Assembly (NCBI GenBank): GCA_030272155.1 | Contig: CP126196.1 | Location: forward strand, 1,798,001 to 1,862,000 | Reading direction: 5' to 3' | Origin: Tetradesmus obliquus | Taxonomy: Eukaryota; Chlorophyta; Chlorophyceae; Sphaeropleales; Scenedesmaceae | DNA: 64,000 nt | Part shown: positions 11,640-22,905 of the stretch, piece after piece | How positions within the stretch are numbered: the first letter of the stretch is position 1 | Layout of the letters: the number at the start of each line of letters is the position of its first letter | Notes under the pieces: generated by a model | What the model was told of the DNA's origin: nothing | Database searches by the model: none | The model's input: only the letters and a program-made list of their open reading frames with translations | Position numbers and translations under genes: made by a program

Positions 11640-14600
11640 ATGGCTGAGTACAAGCCACAAGCTGTGAAGGATGTGCCGGCAGGGGACTTCATTGCTGCCT
11701 ATGCCGCGCACTTGAAGAGCACAGATAAGGTAGTTCTTCTCGCTTGCACCCCTTGTGGCGGCCGAAGGGCGCGCAGCAGACAGCAGCAGTGGCCCTTGTA
11801 ACACAGGCAGCAGCAGCGGCGGCCAACGGGGACCTTATCAGCAAGCGGGAAGAAGAAACACTGATTGTAGAGTGCTATACGGAACTATCCCGGCGCATGC
11901 AGGACATGCAGCCCGCCATTACTGCAGGAGCGAACTCAAGTAGTTTTGCGAGCCCAGCAGACAGCAGCAGAGGCTTAGCCGTCTATTCCTGTTATTGTGG
12001 TATTGCGTGATGGCGTACTGAATCGTTTTGCTGATCATGCTGTTTGCTGTGGCCCGTTCTTCCCTGAGTGCAGCTGCAGATCCCCGACTGGGTGGACATT
12101 GTGAAGACAGCCACCTTCAAGGAGCTGCCTCCCCAGGACAAGGACTGGTACTACATCCGCGCAGGTACTAGCAGCAGGCGGTGCAGGCTGTAAGCAGCAG
12201 CAAACAGACAGCAGCGGCAGTGCGAAAGCACGCAGCACAGCTATGGAGAGCAACATGCAGCTGCAGCACACAGCTGACCAGGCAGCAGCTGCTATCGGAA
12301 CTCCAGTGGCTTTGGCGTGCAGCAAACAGGCTTGGCAGCCATGCTGGAGCGCTGGCGGGCTCATGCAAGAGCTGCAGATGCGCAACAGCAAGTGTCAGGC
12401 TGCGCACAATTATATGCAGTGGTGTGCGGCTGCTGCCGTGCTGCCGCGCCAGAAACAGTGCCTACAAGCTCAGACGTACCTGGCCCTGGCTTCTGGTGCT
12501 GCTGTACATCATTGCTGGTGGCTGGTGCTCGCAGCTACTGCTGGCCACCAGACAGTGCTGTTAGCAGCCAGGCACCAGGGCACCTCTGCTACGGCTGCCG
12601 CAACGGCTGCAACCTAGGGTGCAGCACCGGCAGCAGCTAAAGAAGCAGCAACAGCAGCAGTGCTTGCAGCAGCAGCGGCAGCAGCAAGGGCAGCAGCAGC
12701 AGCAGGAGCAGCAGCAATTACAACAGCAGCAGGGCGAGCAGCAGGGCGAGCAGCAGGGCCCGCAGCAGCACAGCAGCAGCAAGACACAGTCGCCGAGCAT
12801 AATCGGCAGCTGCTAGCACCGCGACTGCATCCAGAGTAGTGACATGACAGCAGGCACAAGTGGCACGCTAGCCCAAGCACTTGTCTGATGCAGCTGTGAC
12901 TTGCGTACTTTCTAGCCAAGTGCGCAAACGCACACACTGTGCACTGTTACTTGCTGCTGGCGCGCGTGCCTCATGCTCAAACTGCAGGCAGCCACACACA
13001 AGCATGCTCAGCCCCTTGTTAGCAGCATGCCAGCATCCTTGCACCTGGCCCTGCCGTGCTAGAGCATTGCTTGCGGCACTGTTTCTGACCCCTGCTTGCT
13101 GCTGCCCGGCCGCCTGCCTCCGTCACCCTCACCACCCCCCAAACACACAAACGCCGCGCAGCCTCCATCATGCGCCAGGTGTACATCCGCCAGGGCCTGG
13201 GTGTGGGCCAGCTGCGCATGAAGTACGGCGGCCGCAACAAGCGCAAGGGCGTGCACCCCGAGCACTTTGCCAAGGCCAGCGGCGGCCTCATCCGCCACAT
13301 CATGAAGCAGTTCGAGGGCCTCGGCTACCTGGAGAAGCACACCGGTGAGTGCGAGCTGCAGGCGCCAGCTGAGTTGAGTTGAGCAGCAGCTGAGCTTGAG
13401 CCGAGTCGAGTCGAGCCGAGCAGGAGTGTGGGTCTGATGCAAGGTGTGCGGCCATGTATTGCAGGCAAGGGTAGCTGCCAGACCAGAGCCTCACTGCACA
13501 GCCGCGTGCAACTGAGGCAGGCTGCTGTTGACAGAGATTTTGCATATGGCATGTAAGCATGTAAGTGTTCTGTATGCATTTGAGTATGCTGTGACACGCT
13601 AGCTACCCAGGTCAGCTCTGCTGTGCCCAGCCTGCTCGCTGCAGCTGCTGCTGAGAGCAGCACGGCAGGGTGTCAGCTGCACAGCCAGGGTCCAGTGCAG
13701 CTGCAGCTGAGGCAAGGCTGCAACTGTGCATGAGTGCTATGTACACTGGCAACAGGGCAGTTCCATGTTGCCAGACACCATCACCAAGCAAGCTGGCAGC
13801 TGATTCCAGCAGAGCTGATTTGAGCAGCCAAGATGGCACTGGTTGAAGCGAACCATGGGCTCGGTGTGCTTCTGGTGCATGGCAGTTGTACTGCATGTTT
13901 GGGCTTTGAGCCGTACAACTGCAGAGCATTCGTAGCGTCTGCAGGCGGCATGGCCCCGTAGGTCTGTGCAGGGGCAGCTGCTGCCAGCAGCTTGTCTGAC
14001 AGCACTGCTCGTGTGAGGCCAGTTGCACCAGTAGAACAAGCAGCTGTTGTGTTGTGCAACTGGGGCAGCCGAGTCCCAGGGGGCCGAGCGTCGTCAGCGG
14101 CTGTTGTTGACAGCGGCTGTTGTTGACGTAGAGATTAACAGATTACTTGATTGCATGCAAGCAGGTGTCGGTCAGCGGCTGTTGTTGACATAGAGATCAC
14201 AGAATCGCATGCAAGCAGGCTAGTCATACCTCCTACTTGGTTAGCGTATTTAAGGTGTGTTGTGATTGTGAGGGGTGTCTGGCAACAAAAGTTGGTTGTT
14301 GCACCAACACAGCTGCAGCTGGCATGACGAAGCTTGGGACACATGCAGGGCTGCATATTCAGCTGCTGAAAAGGTTTGCTACGTGCACTTTGCTGCTGCC
14401 ACCTGTGCAAGCATACAACGGCAAGTGTGCAAGTTTTCGGACGGGCTACCAAGGTTGCATTTGCATGCGCACGCACTTTGCGTCAGGCAAGCAGCCACCA
14501 AGTCATCTAACGTGTTGCGTGATGTTGTGTGCAGCTTCAATGTTCTGTCATCTGTTATGGCTCTGGCTGACCATCTGCCCCCTGTTGTGCCCCCGCCGCT

Positions 14601-14717
14601 GCTGCTGCTGCTGCTGCAGGCCCCAAGGGTGGCCGCCGCATTGCCCCAGCTGGCCAGAAGGACATGGACCTCATTGCTGGCCGCGTGCAGTGCAGCCTGC
14701 CCAGCTTCGGCCTGTGA
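11640..14717 (+). CDS. RPS19: 40S ribosomal protein S19 (eS19)
   Basis: eS19 is a small-subunit protein required for 18S rRNA maturation. Four exons (11640-11729, 12074-12164, 13162-13344, 14620-14717) join in phase to 153 residues, slightly longer than the usual 145. Recognisable blocks are VKDVPAGDFIAAYAAHLK, WVDIVKTATFKELPPQDKDW, YIRQGLGVGQLRMKYGGRNK and GGLIRHIMKQFEGLGYLEKH, with C-terminal GPKGGRRIAPAGQKDMDLIA. Intron 2 (about 1 kb) and intron 3 (1.3 kb) are rich in CAG/CTG. The last acceptor directly follows (GCT)5GCAG. TGTAA at 15193-15197 probably ends the transcript. Confidence 0.97.
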
Positions 14718-15401
14718 ACTCCACAGTTCTCAGCGTGAAGAGCGGAGAGTTCGCAGTGTGAAGTGCAGCGGCTGCAGCAGCTGCAGCAGCAGTGCGGCAG
14801 CTGCGTGTCTGGCGGCAGCAGCGACACACAGCAGAGGAGGCACGCCGCTGCTGCTGGAGCAGCAGGAGTGGTGCGTGCTCTGGATGCTGCGCAGCAGCGC
14901 GGTTGATCTCGAGTAGTTTGGTAACCGTCGCACATAGTCAGGATCTTGAGCAGCAGCGGTCGAGTTTTGTGGGGAGTCGTGAGAGGGCATAGCACTGCAT
15001 GCAATTAAAGGAGTCACTGCAGGAACTGCCTCCAGTGGAGGTTCAAAAGCACGCATAGCTGTCTCACTTGCAGCAGTACAGAGGCAGCACCAAGCTTCCC
15101 AGCAGCAGCAGTACAATGGCAGGGCCACATTTGCAAGTCTGAAACCCTGGAACCTCAGCAATAAGTTGCATAATGCCCTGGGCTGTTGCAACTGTAAAAC
15201 ATCGTGGCGGAACAGCCACTGGCATGCTGCGATCCAAGGTTATTCTCGGCTAATCCGCCAGGTCAGCAGCTGAATCAGCCAACAGGCCTTGGCGCGATCT
15301 CTGCAATGCATCGTCCAACCGCTCTGCTGGAAATCAGCGAGTCCGCATGGACTCCGTCATCGTGTATTCTAGCCCGCACCACCCTCGCCTGTCGCATCAG
15401 G
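14718..15401. other. eS19 3' UTR and promoter of the next gene
   Basis: TGTAA at 15193-15197 marks the likely eS19 poly(A) site. The remainder up to ATG 15402 would be the alpha/beta hydrolase promoter and 5' UTR. The frame is open upstream of 15402 (ATGs at 15309 and 15204), so a longer N-terminus is possible. Confidence 0.5.
15193..15197 (+). terminator. TGTAA polyadenylation signal of eS19
   Basis: TGTAA in the sense strand 476 nt after the eS19 stop; this is the canonical chlorophyte poly(A) signal. Confidence 0.6.
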
Positions 15402-18301
15402 ATGGCTGGGTCGGCAGTGGCAAGCAAGCTGAAGCGGCCGCGCAGCGTGACGCCTAGCACGCTGCTGGGATGGTTACAGCTTGCTGGATCTGCTGTTTTT
15501 CTGTCCTATCACTCGGTCGCCGCCTGGCTGACTGTGCTCTTGGGGCGACTGCGTGGAAAGGTGAACAGACAGCCTTCCAACCTTCGAGCAGCGTGTTTGC
15601 TCCGTGGGGGTTGCCCCATTGAGCCTGATTTGCATATTAGGTGTTCTGACAAGCTGAGAGTAATAGTTGGCTCGCGATACGTGCATGGCCCTGCAGTGGA
15701 TGAGCAGTGCCAGGCCCAACTGCTGCTGTTCAGCCACAACACGCTGCAGCAGCTGTCACCATGCCACAATGGTGACTGCCAGCAGTGTTACAGCTCGCAA
15801 TCCAATTAGTCACTGCAACCTGCCAGCTGCTTCGCCCTTATCACACAGTCGCACACCCAGTCCCCATGCGCCCGCGCGCCATAGTTTCTTAGCTCGACAA
15901 CACCAACGCGTGGACCGCTGCGCTGTCTGCTGCCTCTGTCTTCCCTACTGCCGCATGCCGTCTGCTGCACACACAGCACCCCCTGTCCCATCCCGAATGG
16001 CCGCTGGACCTTGCCCTCATCAGTGCGGGCTTCAGGGTGTGCATGGAGAAGGGCTGCATGGTGGACTTCCGGCCGCTGCTGTCAGGGCTGTCGCTGCTGC
16101 AGTTCTACCCCGGGCTGCGCCTGCAGAGGGTCAACGCTGGCGGCTGCAAGGCCTACTGGATGCGCCTGCGGGGAGGCAAGTTGTATTGAAGCATGCTAGG
16201 GACAGGTTGCGGCAGACTGCGGGGTAGTGATGTATGGGAGGACTGTTGTGTTGAGTGGCTGGAGGGACAGGTCAACGCTGCAAGGCCTATTGGATGCGCC
16301 TGCGGGGAGGTACGCAAGACAGCTAGCTACCGGTTGCGGCTGGCTGCGCGATGATGCTGCATGGGAGGACTGTTGTTTTGAATGGCTGGATGAATAGCGG
16401 CGTCTGGCAATTGGTGGGCAGGGGGTGAGCATAGCTGCCTAGCAGGCACAGTGTGCTGGCTCAAACAGCATCTGCTGTCGGAGGGTGTTGATAACAAATG
16501 CATCTTGCGCTGCAACTTCAGCTGGTGTGCCACAACAGTGTTGAGCCACTGTGGTAGCATGCCGTTACACCTTGCTCAACCACTGCCCGCATGTGCTGCT
16601 GGCGTCTGCAGGCAGGGAAGTGCAGCATGCCCAGGTGGTGCTCTTCTACGTGCATGGTGAGCTCAGCCCAAGGGCTGCTGTGGTTGTGGATGGCCTTTGC
16701 ATTGCACGCAAGCCACGTGGCGTGCATGCTGCTGAACTGTCACATCTGCCCTCCATGCATCAACCACTCGGTGTGGTGTGGTACACGCAGCAGTAGGGAA
16801 GCTGTGCTGCGCTGCTGAAGCGTGCAAGCAGCAGCTATCTTGCAAGCAGGCATTGCCATGAGCTGCACTGCCGTGAGCTGCACTGAACGGCTGCCAAGGC
16901 ACTGCCTGTGTCAGCGCGTAGCATGCCTCGATGCTGGTGCTCTGAGCAAAATGTGAACCTGAACAAACACACACATAGCTGGGAGGTGCAGGACGTGCCA
17001 GGGGCCTTGCAGCTGCCACTCCTGTTCATACGCATTGAAATCAAGATTTCCATTCAATCCATTTGTACTTGTTGGCATTCGTCATCATCATCGTGTTTCT
17101 TGTTGGCATTGTGGCGCAGGTGGCGCGTTTGTGGGTGGTGACGCGTGCATGACTGCGTGGACCTTCCAGCACTGGATGCAGCGCCTGACTGGCAGCGGGC
17201 TGCATGCTGCGGTGAGACGTCCAACGGGCAGAGGGCCCCTGCTGGCAGCTGATTTAGCCACACTCACAGCACAGCATGCTCAGCCGCTCACACATAGGTT
17301 CATAGCGGAAGTACACAGCAGCAGACGCATGCATGCTGCGGTGAGACGCCGCAGCTGCAGTAGCCACACGTGTGCACTGACAGCACGCTCAGCTGCCCAC
17401 ACACATCTGTGCAGCACAAGTACACAGCAGTAGACGCCACCAGCTTCTCACCGCACGGCCTGCCAGCTAGACAGTACACCAGAAGCTTTTTGATGTGTAA
17501 GCCACATGCCAGGCCCAAAGAAAATATCAAGCAATCTCAACCACCTTATAAAGAGTCTGCACGTACACCCGGTTTTTGCTCACAACTGCATCCTATGTGC
17601 ATTCTCTGCAGGTGCTGTCTGTGGAGTACCCGTTGGCCCCTGAGCGTCGTTTCCCTGCAGCAGTGGTGGACACCGCTGCAGCGTACACCTGGCTGCGCCA
17701 GCAGCTGCAGCAGCAGGGCAGCAGCGCCTGCATCATCCCAGGTAGGACCGCAGTGCAGTGTGGTCAGACACAGTGTGTGCAACAGTACTAATAGCTGCCT
17801 ACATGTGCAGACTGCTAGGACGCTGTGCCAGCATAGGAGAACTGCTGCTGCTGTAGCTGCACAGGTCAACCCAACAAGGCAACCATGCAGCCTAACACTT
17901 GCAATGCACAGAGCGTAGCAGCACAGCCGCTCCTGCGAACCAGCCAATTACTGCGGTGGAGTCACTATGGTGGAAACCATGTTGACTGTTATAAGTAAAT
18001 CAATGATGCAGCAGCAACTCCGCTGGCGTTCATGCTGTGATGCTGACAGTGTGTGCGGCCTGCTGCTTGTTTTGCAGTGGCCGACTCTGCTGGTGCCAAC
18101 ATCCTGGTGGCAGCACTCACCGCCCTCAGAGACATCAGCAGCGGCAGCAGCATGGATGAGCTGCTGCAGGGTGCTGTTGCACAGACAGCAGCAGCTGAGC
18201 GGTCGAATGATCAGCACAGCTCAGCAGAGGCAGCAGCAGAAGTGCAGGATGCTGTGGCTGAGCTCTTCACTAGCCTCAAGGACAGGCTGTGCCAGATCAA
18301 C

Positions 18302-18333
<32 letters not shown>

Positions 18334-18824
18334 TGCATTGAGCCGCGCAAGCAGCAGCAGCAGCAGCAACACTGGCAGCAGCAGCCTCAATGTCAGCTCA
18401 AGCTTGGCAACTGCCCTGAGCAGCAGCGGCAGCACCACTGTGCCGGACATGACGGCACAGATCGGCGCAAGTGCTGAGATCACACGGGCAGCTGGCAGCA
18501 GCGGTGCCGCAGCTGCAGCTGCTGCTGCTGCTGCCTTTGTGCCTCCTGCTGCCATGGTACTGGTGTCACCTGCGATGGACATCAGCAAGCAGGCCTGCTT
18601 CTATGATGAGGAGTGGAGGGCACAGCATGAGCCGCGGTGAGCTGTGCTCAGCCAGCAAACGCACAATGTGGCAAGCAGAAAGGTGTCTCCTCATGCGTAA
18701 CAGCGCTGCTGGTGGTGTGCAGTGCAACACCTGTAACACCCCAACATTGAACTCTAGTCGCTAGAAGGTACAGTGACCTGTGCTGAGTGGGCCAGGGCTG
18801 CTTCAACACTCAACAGTCCCCCGG

Positions 18825-18864
<40 letters not shown>

Positions 18865-21800
18865 CCTTGGCCAGCTTCGACTACCTGCCGGTCTCAGTGG
18901 TGGGCGGCGGCATGCACCACTACGTGGGCAGCACTGCGCTGCTGGCCTGCGGCTACGTGTCGCCGCTGCATGCGGCAAGCCTGGCTGGGCTGGCTGGGGG
19001 GCCCTGGCTGGTGCTGGCTGGCGGGGCGGAGCTCATGGCACGGGACATTGACAGGTGCGGCAACGTATACTCTGTTCACGCAGGGCTGCAGATGTTGTAA
19101 ATCCTGACAGGCACAAGTGTGGCACAGCCTGTGTGGTTGCGCCCAATGCTTGGGGATGGTTGGCGAAAGACTCTTCCGCCTGGCATCATGTGTGTGCGCG
19201 CGCGCGCGCGCGCGTGCGTGTGCGTAGCAGCGTAGCAGCGTAGCAGAGGCACAGAGCGCTGTCTTTCGGGGCTGAGCTCATGGCACGGGACATTGACAGG
19301 TGCGGCAACAATAATCTGGTTCACGCAGGGTTGCATCTAATGTTTAGGTTTTCAAAAGTACAGGTGTGTTGAACAGTGTCACACCTGCCAGTGGCTCAGC
19401 TTGTGCGGTTGCACCAACGTCTCAGTTCCTGGGGCTCGTGTTTACACGGGGGCCCTTACACCTCTGACACGGGGTCGTGTCGCACTGAACCAGACACGTA
19501 GGTTCACACGTGTCAGCGCGATACGGCGTGACACGCCTGTGAGACGAACCGTGTCTTGACAAGTGTGGACACGAACGCACACGACCCGTGTCTTCATACA
19601 TCAATTGTAGCGTGTCAACACGACGTTGTGTATGCCGTGTTGCCACTGCGTTCCTTGATCATGGCAGCGTATTCTGCTACATAGATTCATTTTTGCAATA
19701 CATGATAGTATGATAGTATAATTACAATGTTAGAAGCCTTATGATGTGCAACTACACATCTAACCAACCCCAACAAACTCAGGCTGCAGTTCACAGTGCT
19801 GCAGCTCACTTGCAGCGAACACAATGCAGAGAGTCGCAGGAAGCACGCCTGGCAAACGCGCAAAACTCAGGTACCTGTCACTCATCAAAATGCACTTGTC
19901 AAGCCTTGCTGAAGTGCACCAGCTGCCAACAGTGTCAGCAGACCAGCATTTGAGCAGCAGTGCTGCCTGCAACCCAACATGCATAGGTTGGAAGCTGCCA
20001 CTAGCAGTTACCACAGTTCAACTAGATCTTCAAGTGCTGCAGCGACTTCAAAGTGCTGCTTGAAGCATACTACATGGCACGAGCACAGCTACACTATGGT
20101 ATCCGTGTTCTTGGTAATTTCCCTGCAGCAGTGCAGCAGGAACATAACAGCAGACAAGTCAGTCAAAGCAGACTGCTTGCAGCAAAGCCCTTCTGTGGAC
20201 AAGATGACACGCAAATGCTAGCAAGTGAAGCATGCCGCAAGCAAACTCTGTGCGACGGCCTGGCGACACAGAGCGGCTGTGTGATTCACGCTGGAGCACA
20301 GCGCACTGTAACTGCTGGTGCCTGGCACTTACAGAGCACTGACTGTTGAAGCAGCCACGGCACACATGCACAGCACAATTCACTGTCCCATTCCGCAGTA
20401 GAGGGAGAGGACTGTCCTCACTAAATTCAAGAATGGTTTAGGGTGACACCACTTCACTGCACTCACCGCTACTAATGCATGTTGCGCTTGCTGACCTCCC
20501 ATGATGTGGTGTTTTGTGGAGCAATGTAAGAATGTCTCAGCACATCAATTCTACAATGCAGAAAGCAATACAACGTCAGCAGCAGTTGCAGCAGCAGCAC
20601 GGGACAGGAGAACGCCTGCTGAGTTTGATCTGTGTCTGGTTGCGCTGTCTGGTCTGCCAGCAGGGCAAGCAGGTGATCTGCTGTTATTGCTTGGTGCATG
20701 TATACTATGCAAAGAATGCCTGGAGCCGCAGCCCTATAAGCTGCCACAGTGTGGCAAACACAGATGTTACTGTAGCAGCAGCAGCAGCAGCAGCAGCCAC
20801 AAACCAGCCTGCTGCGAGCCAACACAACAACCCTGTTCCAAGCACTACCGTTACTCACCTTTCAGTTCTGGGGACAGGTGGCTGCCTGCAGGCATCAAGC
20901 AACAGCAGTGCATGTGATGCGCAGCTGCACTGCAGCAAGGGCCTTGGCTGAACCTGCAGGGATTCAACTGCAACTGCAAAGCAGCACAGCTGTGCTGGTA
21001 CAGCGGTGATTGCTGACATTAAGGCGGGTTTAATCCTAGCATCGAACTGCTGCACGGCTGCAGCTGTGCAGCGCACTGCCCCATTGGCAGGCAGCAGCAG
21101 CAGGTTGGCCTGCACCTAGGTGCTGTCCATCTGCCCGCTGCTGAGCTGCCCCTGGTGACTCACCATGACATGACAGGTAGTGTCCCTTTTACATGAGGGA
21201 GTGGCAGCATCAGACAGCGTGCAACGTCTTGCAGTACGCTTCAGGACGCAGCTGACCGTTGCACAACCGTCTGCTGCTCGAACAGGTTGATCAGCAGCGA
21301 TCTTAGCTGTTGACGCTCACAGCACCCTTTTTTTGCATGATCTGGTAGGAATAAGAGCGAGCTGCCGCGGACACTTGCTCGCAGCCTGCTCTAGGCGCAT
21401 CGCGGCCCCAGAGGCAGCCGCGGTACGCGACTGAGATGCAATCCTGATATGTTTATTGTTTAGTAACATGCTTCTAGATGCGTGCTTTTTAAGAATGATG
21501 ATCTCTATGAGCGACGTGCTACCTGTCTACTGAGTTTGTACTGTAACACACATGACAGAGCCTCAATGCGGCCCTACATTGCTCTATTAGATCCTTCAGA
21601 AAATATGTGAGAGCCAAATTACTACTGTTTTGTATCTAGCAACCTCTACACGGAGCGCTGTGCCTCAATGTCGGCCAACTGTACAGCAGCTGCCAGCGTA
21701 CTGGTCACCAGCTGCAGTGCAGCTCTGCCGTGCCTGTACATCCTTCACACATCATTAGTCTTGAGGTGCTACTGCTTAGCTGAAAAGCGTTTGTATGGAA

Positions 21801-22647
21801 GGCACTTGATGGCAGCAACCTCGAGGAACCATCCGCATGCGCCAGGAATGGACTTTGTTTGTGCCTCAGTGCAGCAGGTTGTGCAGCCGGCTGCAAAGGC
21901 AATGCCCGACATACAGCAGTCACGGGCTCTACGGCCTTGCAGCTGCACGGCTTGAAACAAATTTCAGACTATATGCTACGGGATTTGAACCCGCGCTCGG
22001 CTGACAGCAGTGCGGTGCTCTAGTGAACACGGCCTGACACACCCCTGGACACGAGACACGGCCCGACACGGTGAGCCGGGGCGCCCCCTGCTGCCGTGTT
22101 CAGCACACGTGTTTCAGCGTGGTGGACAAGGGCCGTGCCGCGACACACGAATACAAGAGCGTACATGTGTTCCTAAGAACTGAGACGAATGGCTTGGGGG
22201 TGGGCGTCGGCTGCCACTGCCACCTGGCAGGTGTGACACTGTTCACCATACCTAACGTTTAGGGTTTAGGGTGTTTAGGGTTTAGGGTTCAGCCGCGTGG
22301 TGTGCATAGCAGAGGCACAGAGCGCTGCCTGGCGGGGCTGAGCTCATGGTACGGGACATTGACAGGTGCGGTGATTATCACTGTGTTCTCAACTGAGGAT
22401 GGGCGGCGGGCGACTTTTGATCTGGCAGTGTTGTATGCCTGGCAGAGGCACACAGCAGCAAATCGAGGGCTGCTGTCAAGCATGGTACGCCGTGCGGGTG
22501 CATCAGCAGGGGGGCTGCAGTGGCTTTGCGTGTATGCTGCTGCTGCTGCTGCTGCTGTTATGTGCCCACGAACAAGGTGCAGCTACCTGCTCATCCTCGT
22601 CTGCTGCCTAATCAAAGCACATGCAGCTTTGTCACACATTCAGCTGC

Positions 22648-22679
<32 letters not shown>

Positions 22680-22863
22680 GTTTGCTTGCAGCTTTGTCGA
22701 GCGGCTGCGCTGCAGCGTTGGCGCTGCTGCTGTGCAGCACCACGTGGAGCCGCACCTGCCTCACAGCTGGGCCATCCTGCCCACGCCCAGCATGTGGCCA
22801 CGGCAGGAGGTGGTGCTGCGCTTCATCACAGAGCAGGTGGCAGCGCATGCAAAGGGGCTTTGA
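15402..22863 (+). CDS. Membrane-anchored alpha/beta hydrolase, HSL/carboxylesterase type
   Basis: Predicted ester or lipid hydrolase. Eight exons (15402-15560, 15977-16175, 16612-16656, 17120-17211, 17612-17741, 18078-18636, 18875-19054, 22692-22863) give 511 residues in phase. Residues about 24-50 form a hydrophobic anchor. HGGAFVGG (134-141) is the oxyanion-hole motif of the HSL-like 'alpha/beta hydrolase-3' family, and VEYPLAPERRFPAA follows. The nucleophile elbow is VADSAG with Ser212; the usual first Gly is Ala. His478 in PHSW is the likely catalytic histidine. A Ser/Ala-rich insert of roughly 140 residues follows the nucleophile. Intron 2 uses a GCAAGT donor. Intron 7 (3.6 kb) holds an inverted-repeat element and two copies of the exon 7 end. 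The start is uncertain. Confidence 0.85.
16269..16390 (+). repeat. Tandem copy of the exon 2 end plus intron start
   Basis: The segment 16128 to about 16262 (end of hydrolase exon 2, donor and adjacent intron) is repeated here. The exon part ends at 16309 and is followed by GTACGC, a canonical donor, whereas the original is followed by GCAAGT. An in-frame stop between the two copies makes use of the copy donor unlikely. Confidence 0.85.
17326..17445 (+). repeat. Tandem copy of the exon 4 donor region
   Basis: GCATGCTGCGGTGAGACG recurs about 125 bp downstream of the exon 4 donor (17211/17212). Similar intron sequence follows both copies (CAGCACGCTCAGC-like and GTACACAGCAG-like stretches), so this is a roughly 120-bp tandem duplication across the 5' splice site. 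Confidence 0.7.
19190..19232. repeat. (CG)n/(TG)n dinucleotide tract
   Basis: Alternating purine-pyrimidine run (GTGTGTGCGCGC and onward to GCGTGTGCG). Such a tract can adopt Z-DNA and is unstable in replication. It lies in the hydrolase intron between two copies of the exon 7 end. Confidence 0.7.
19274..19299 (+). repeat. Second copy of the exon 7 end and donor
   Basis: A 26-bp copy of the end of hydrolase exon 7 (19029-19054), followed by the same GTGCGGCAAC donor and by similar intron sequence containing GTTCACGCAGGG. Confidence 0.85.
19371..22244. mobile_element. 2.9-kb element with 21-bp terminal inverted repeats
   Basis: GAACAGTGTCACACCTGCCAG at 19371-19391 is repeated exactly in inverse at 22224-22244, and weaker inverted similarity extends outward (AGGTGTGTT versus AGGTATGGT) and inward (GTCTCAGTTC near both ends). 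Both subterminal regions (about 19420-19640 and 22010-22160) are dense in ACACG/CGTGT motifs, as in transposase-bound subterminal repeats. I find no transposase inside, so this looks like a non-autonomous DNA transposon or a degenerate copy. It sits in intron 7 of the hydrolase. The target-site duplication is unclear; GTTTAGG occurs on both sides but not tight against the repeats. Confidence 0.65.
21966..22032 (-). other. tRNA-like fragment (T-arm), probably not a working tRNA
   Basis: On the minus strand, TAGAGCACCGC followed later by GCGGGTTCAAATCCCGT looks like the second half of a D-arm plus a T-arm with a canonical B box. No 5' acceptor strand pairs with the 3' side (AGCATAT) and the anticodon stem is poor. 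It may be a tRNA pseudogene or the head of a SINE inside the inverted-repeat element. Confidence 0.35.
22255..22292. repeat. Interstitial telomere-like TTTAGGG repeats
   Basis: Four TTTAGGG-type units (two pairs, separated by GTG) lie immediately outside the right end of the inverted-repeat element. TTTAGGG is the plant-type telomere repeat also used by many green algae. Confidence 0.85.
22340..22365 (+). repeat. Third copy of the exon 7 end and donor
   Basis: A copy of the end of hydrolase exon 7 with one change (GGTACGG for GGCACGG) and a GTGCGG donor. Its left flank (AGCAGAGGCACAGAGCGCTG) is shared with the second copy, so copies two and three came from one duplication later separated by the 2.9-kb element. 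Confidence 0.85.
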
Positions 22864-22873
22864 TGGCAGGCCT

Positions 22874-22878
22874 TGTAA
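22874..22878 (+). terminator. TGTAA polyadenylation signal of the hydrolase
   Basis: TGTAA only 11 nt after the TGA at 22861-22863. The same signal is repeated after the next copy of the terminal exon (23104-23108). Confidence 0.55.
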
Positions 22879-22905
22879 CGGCAGCAGCTCATTGATGTAC
22901 AGCAG

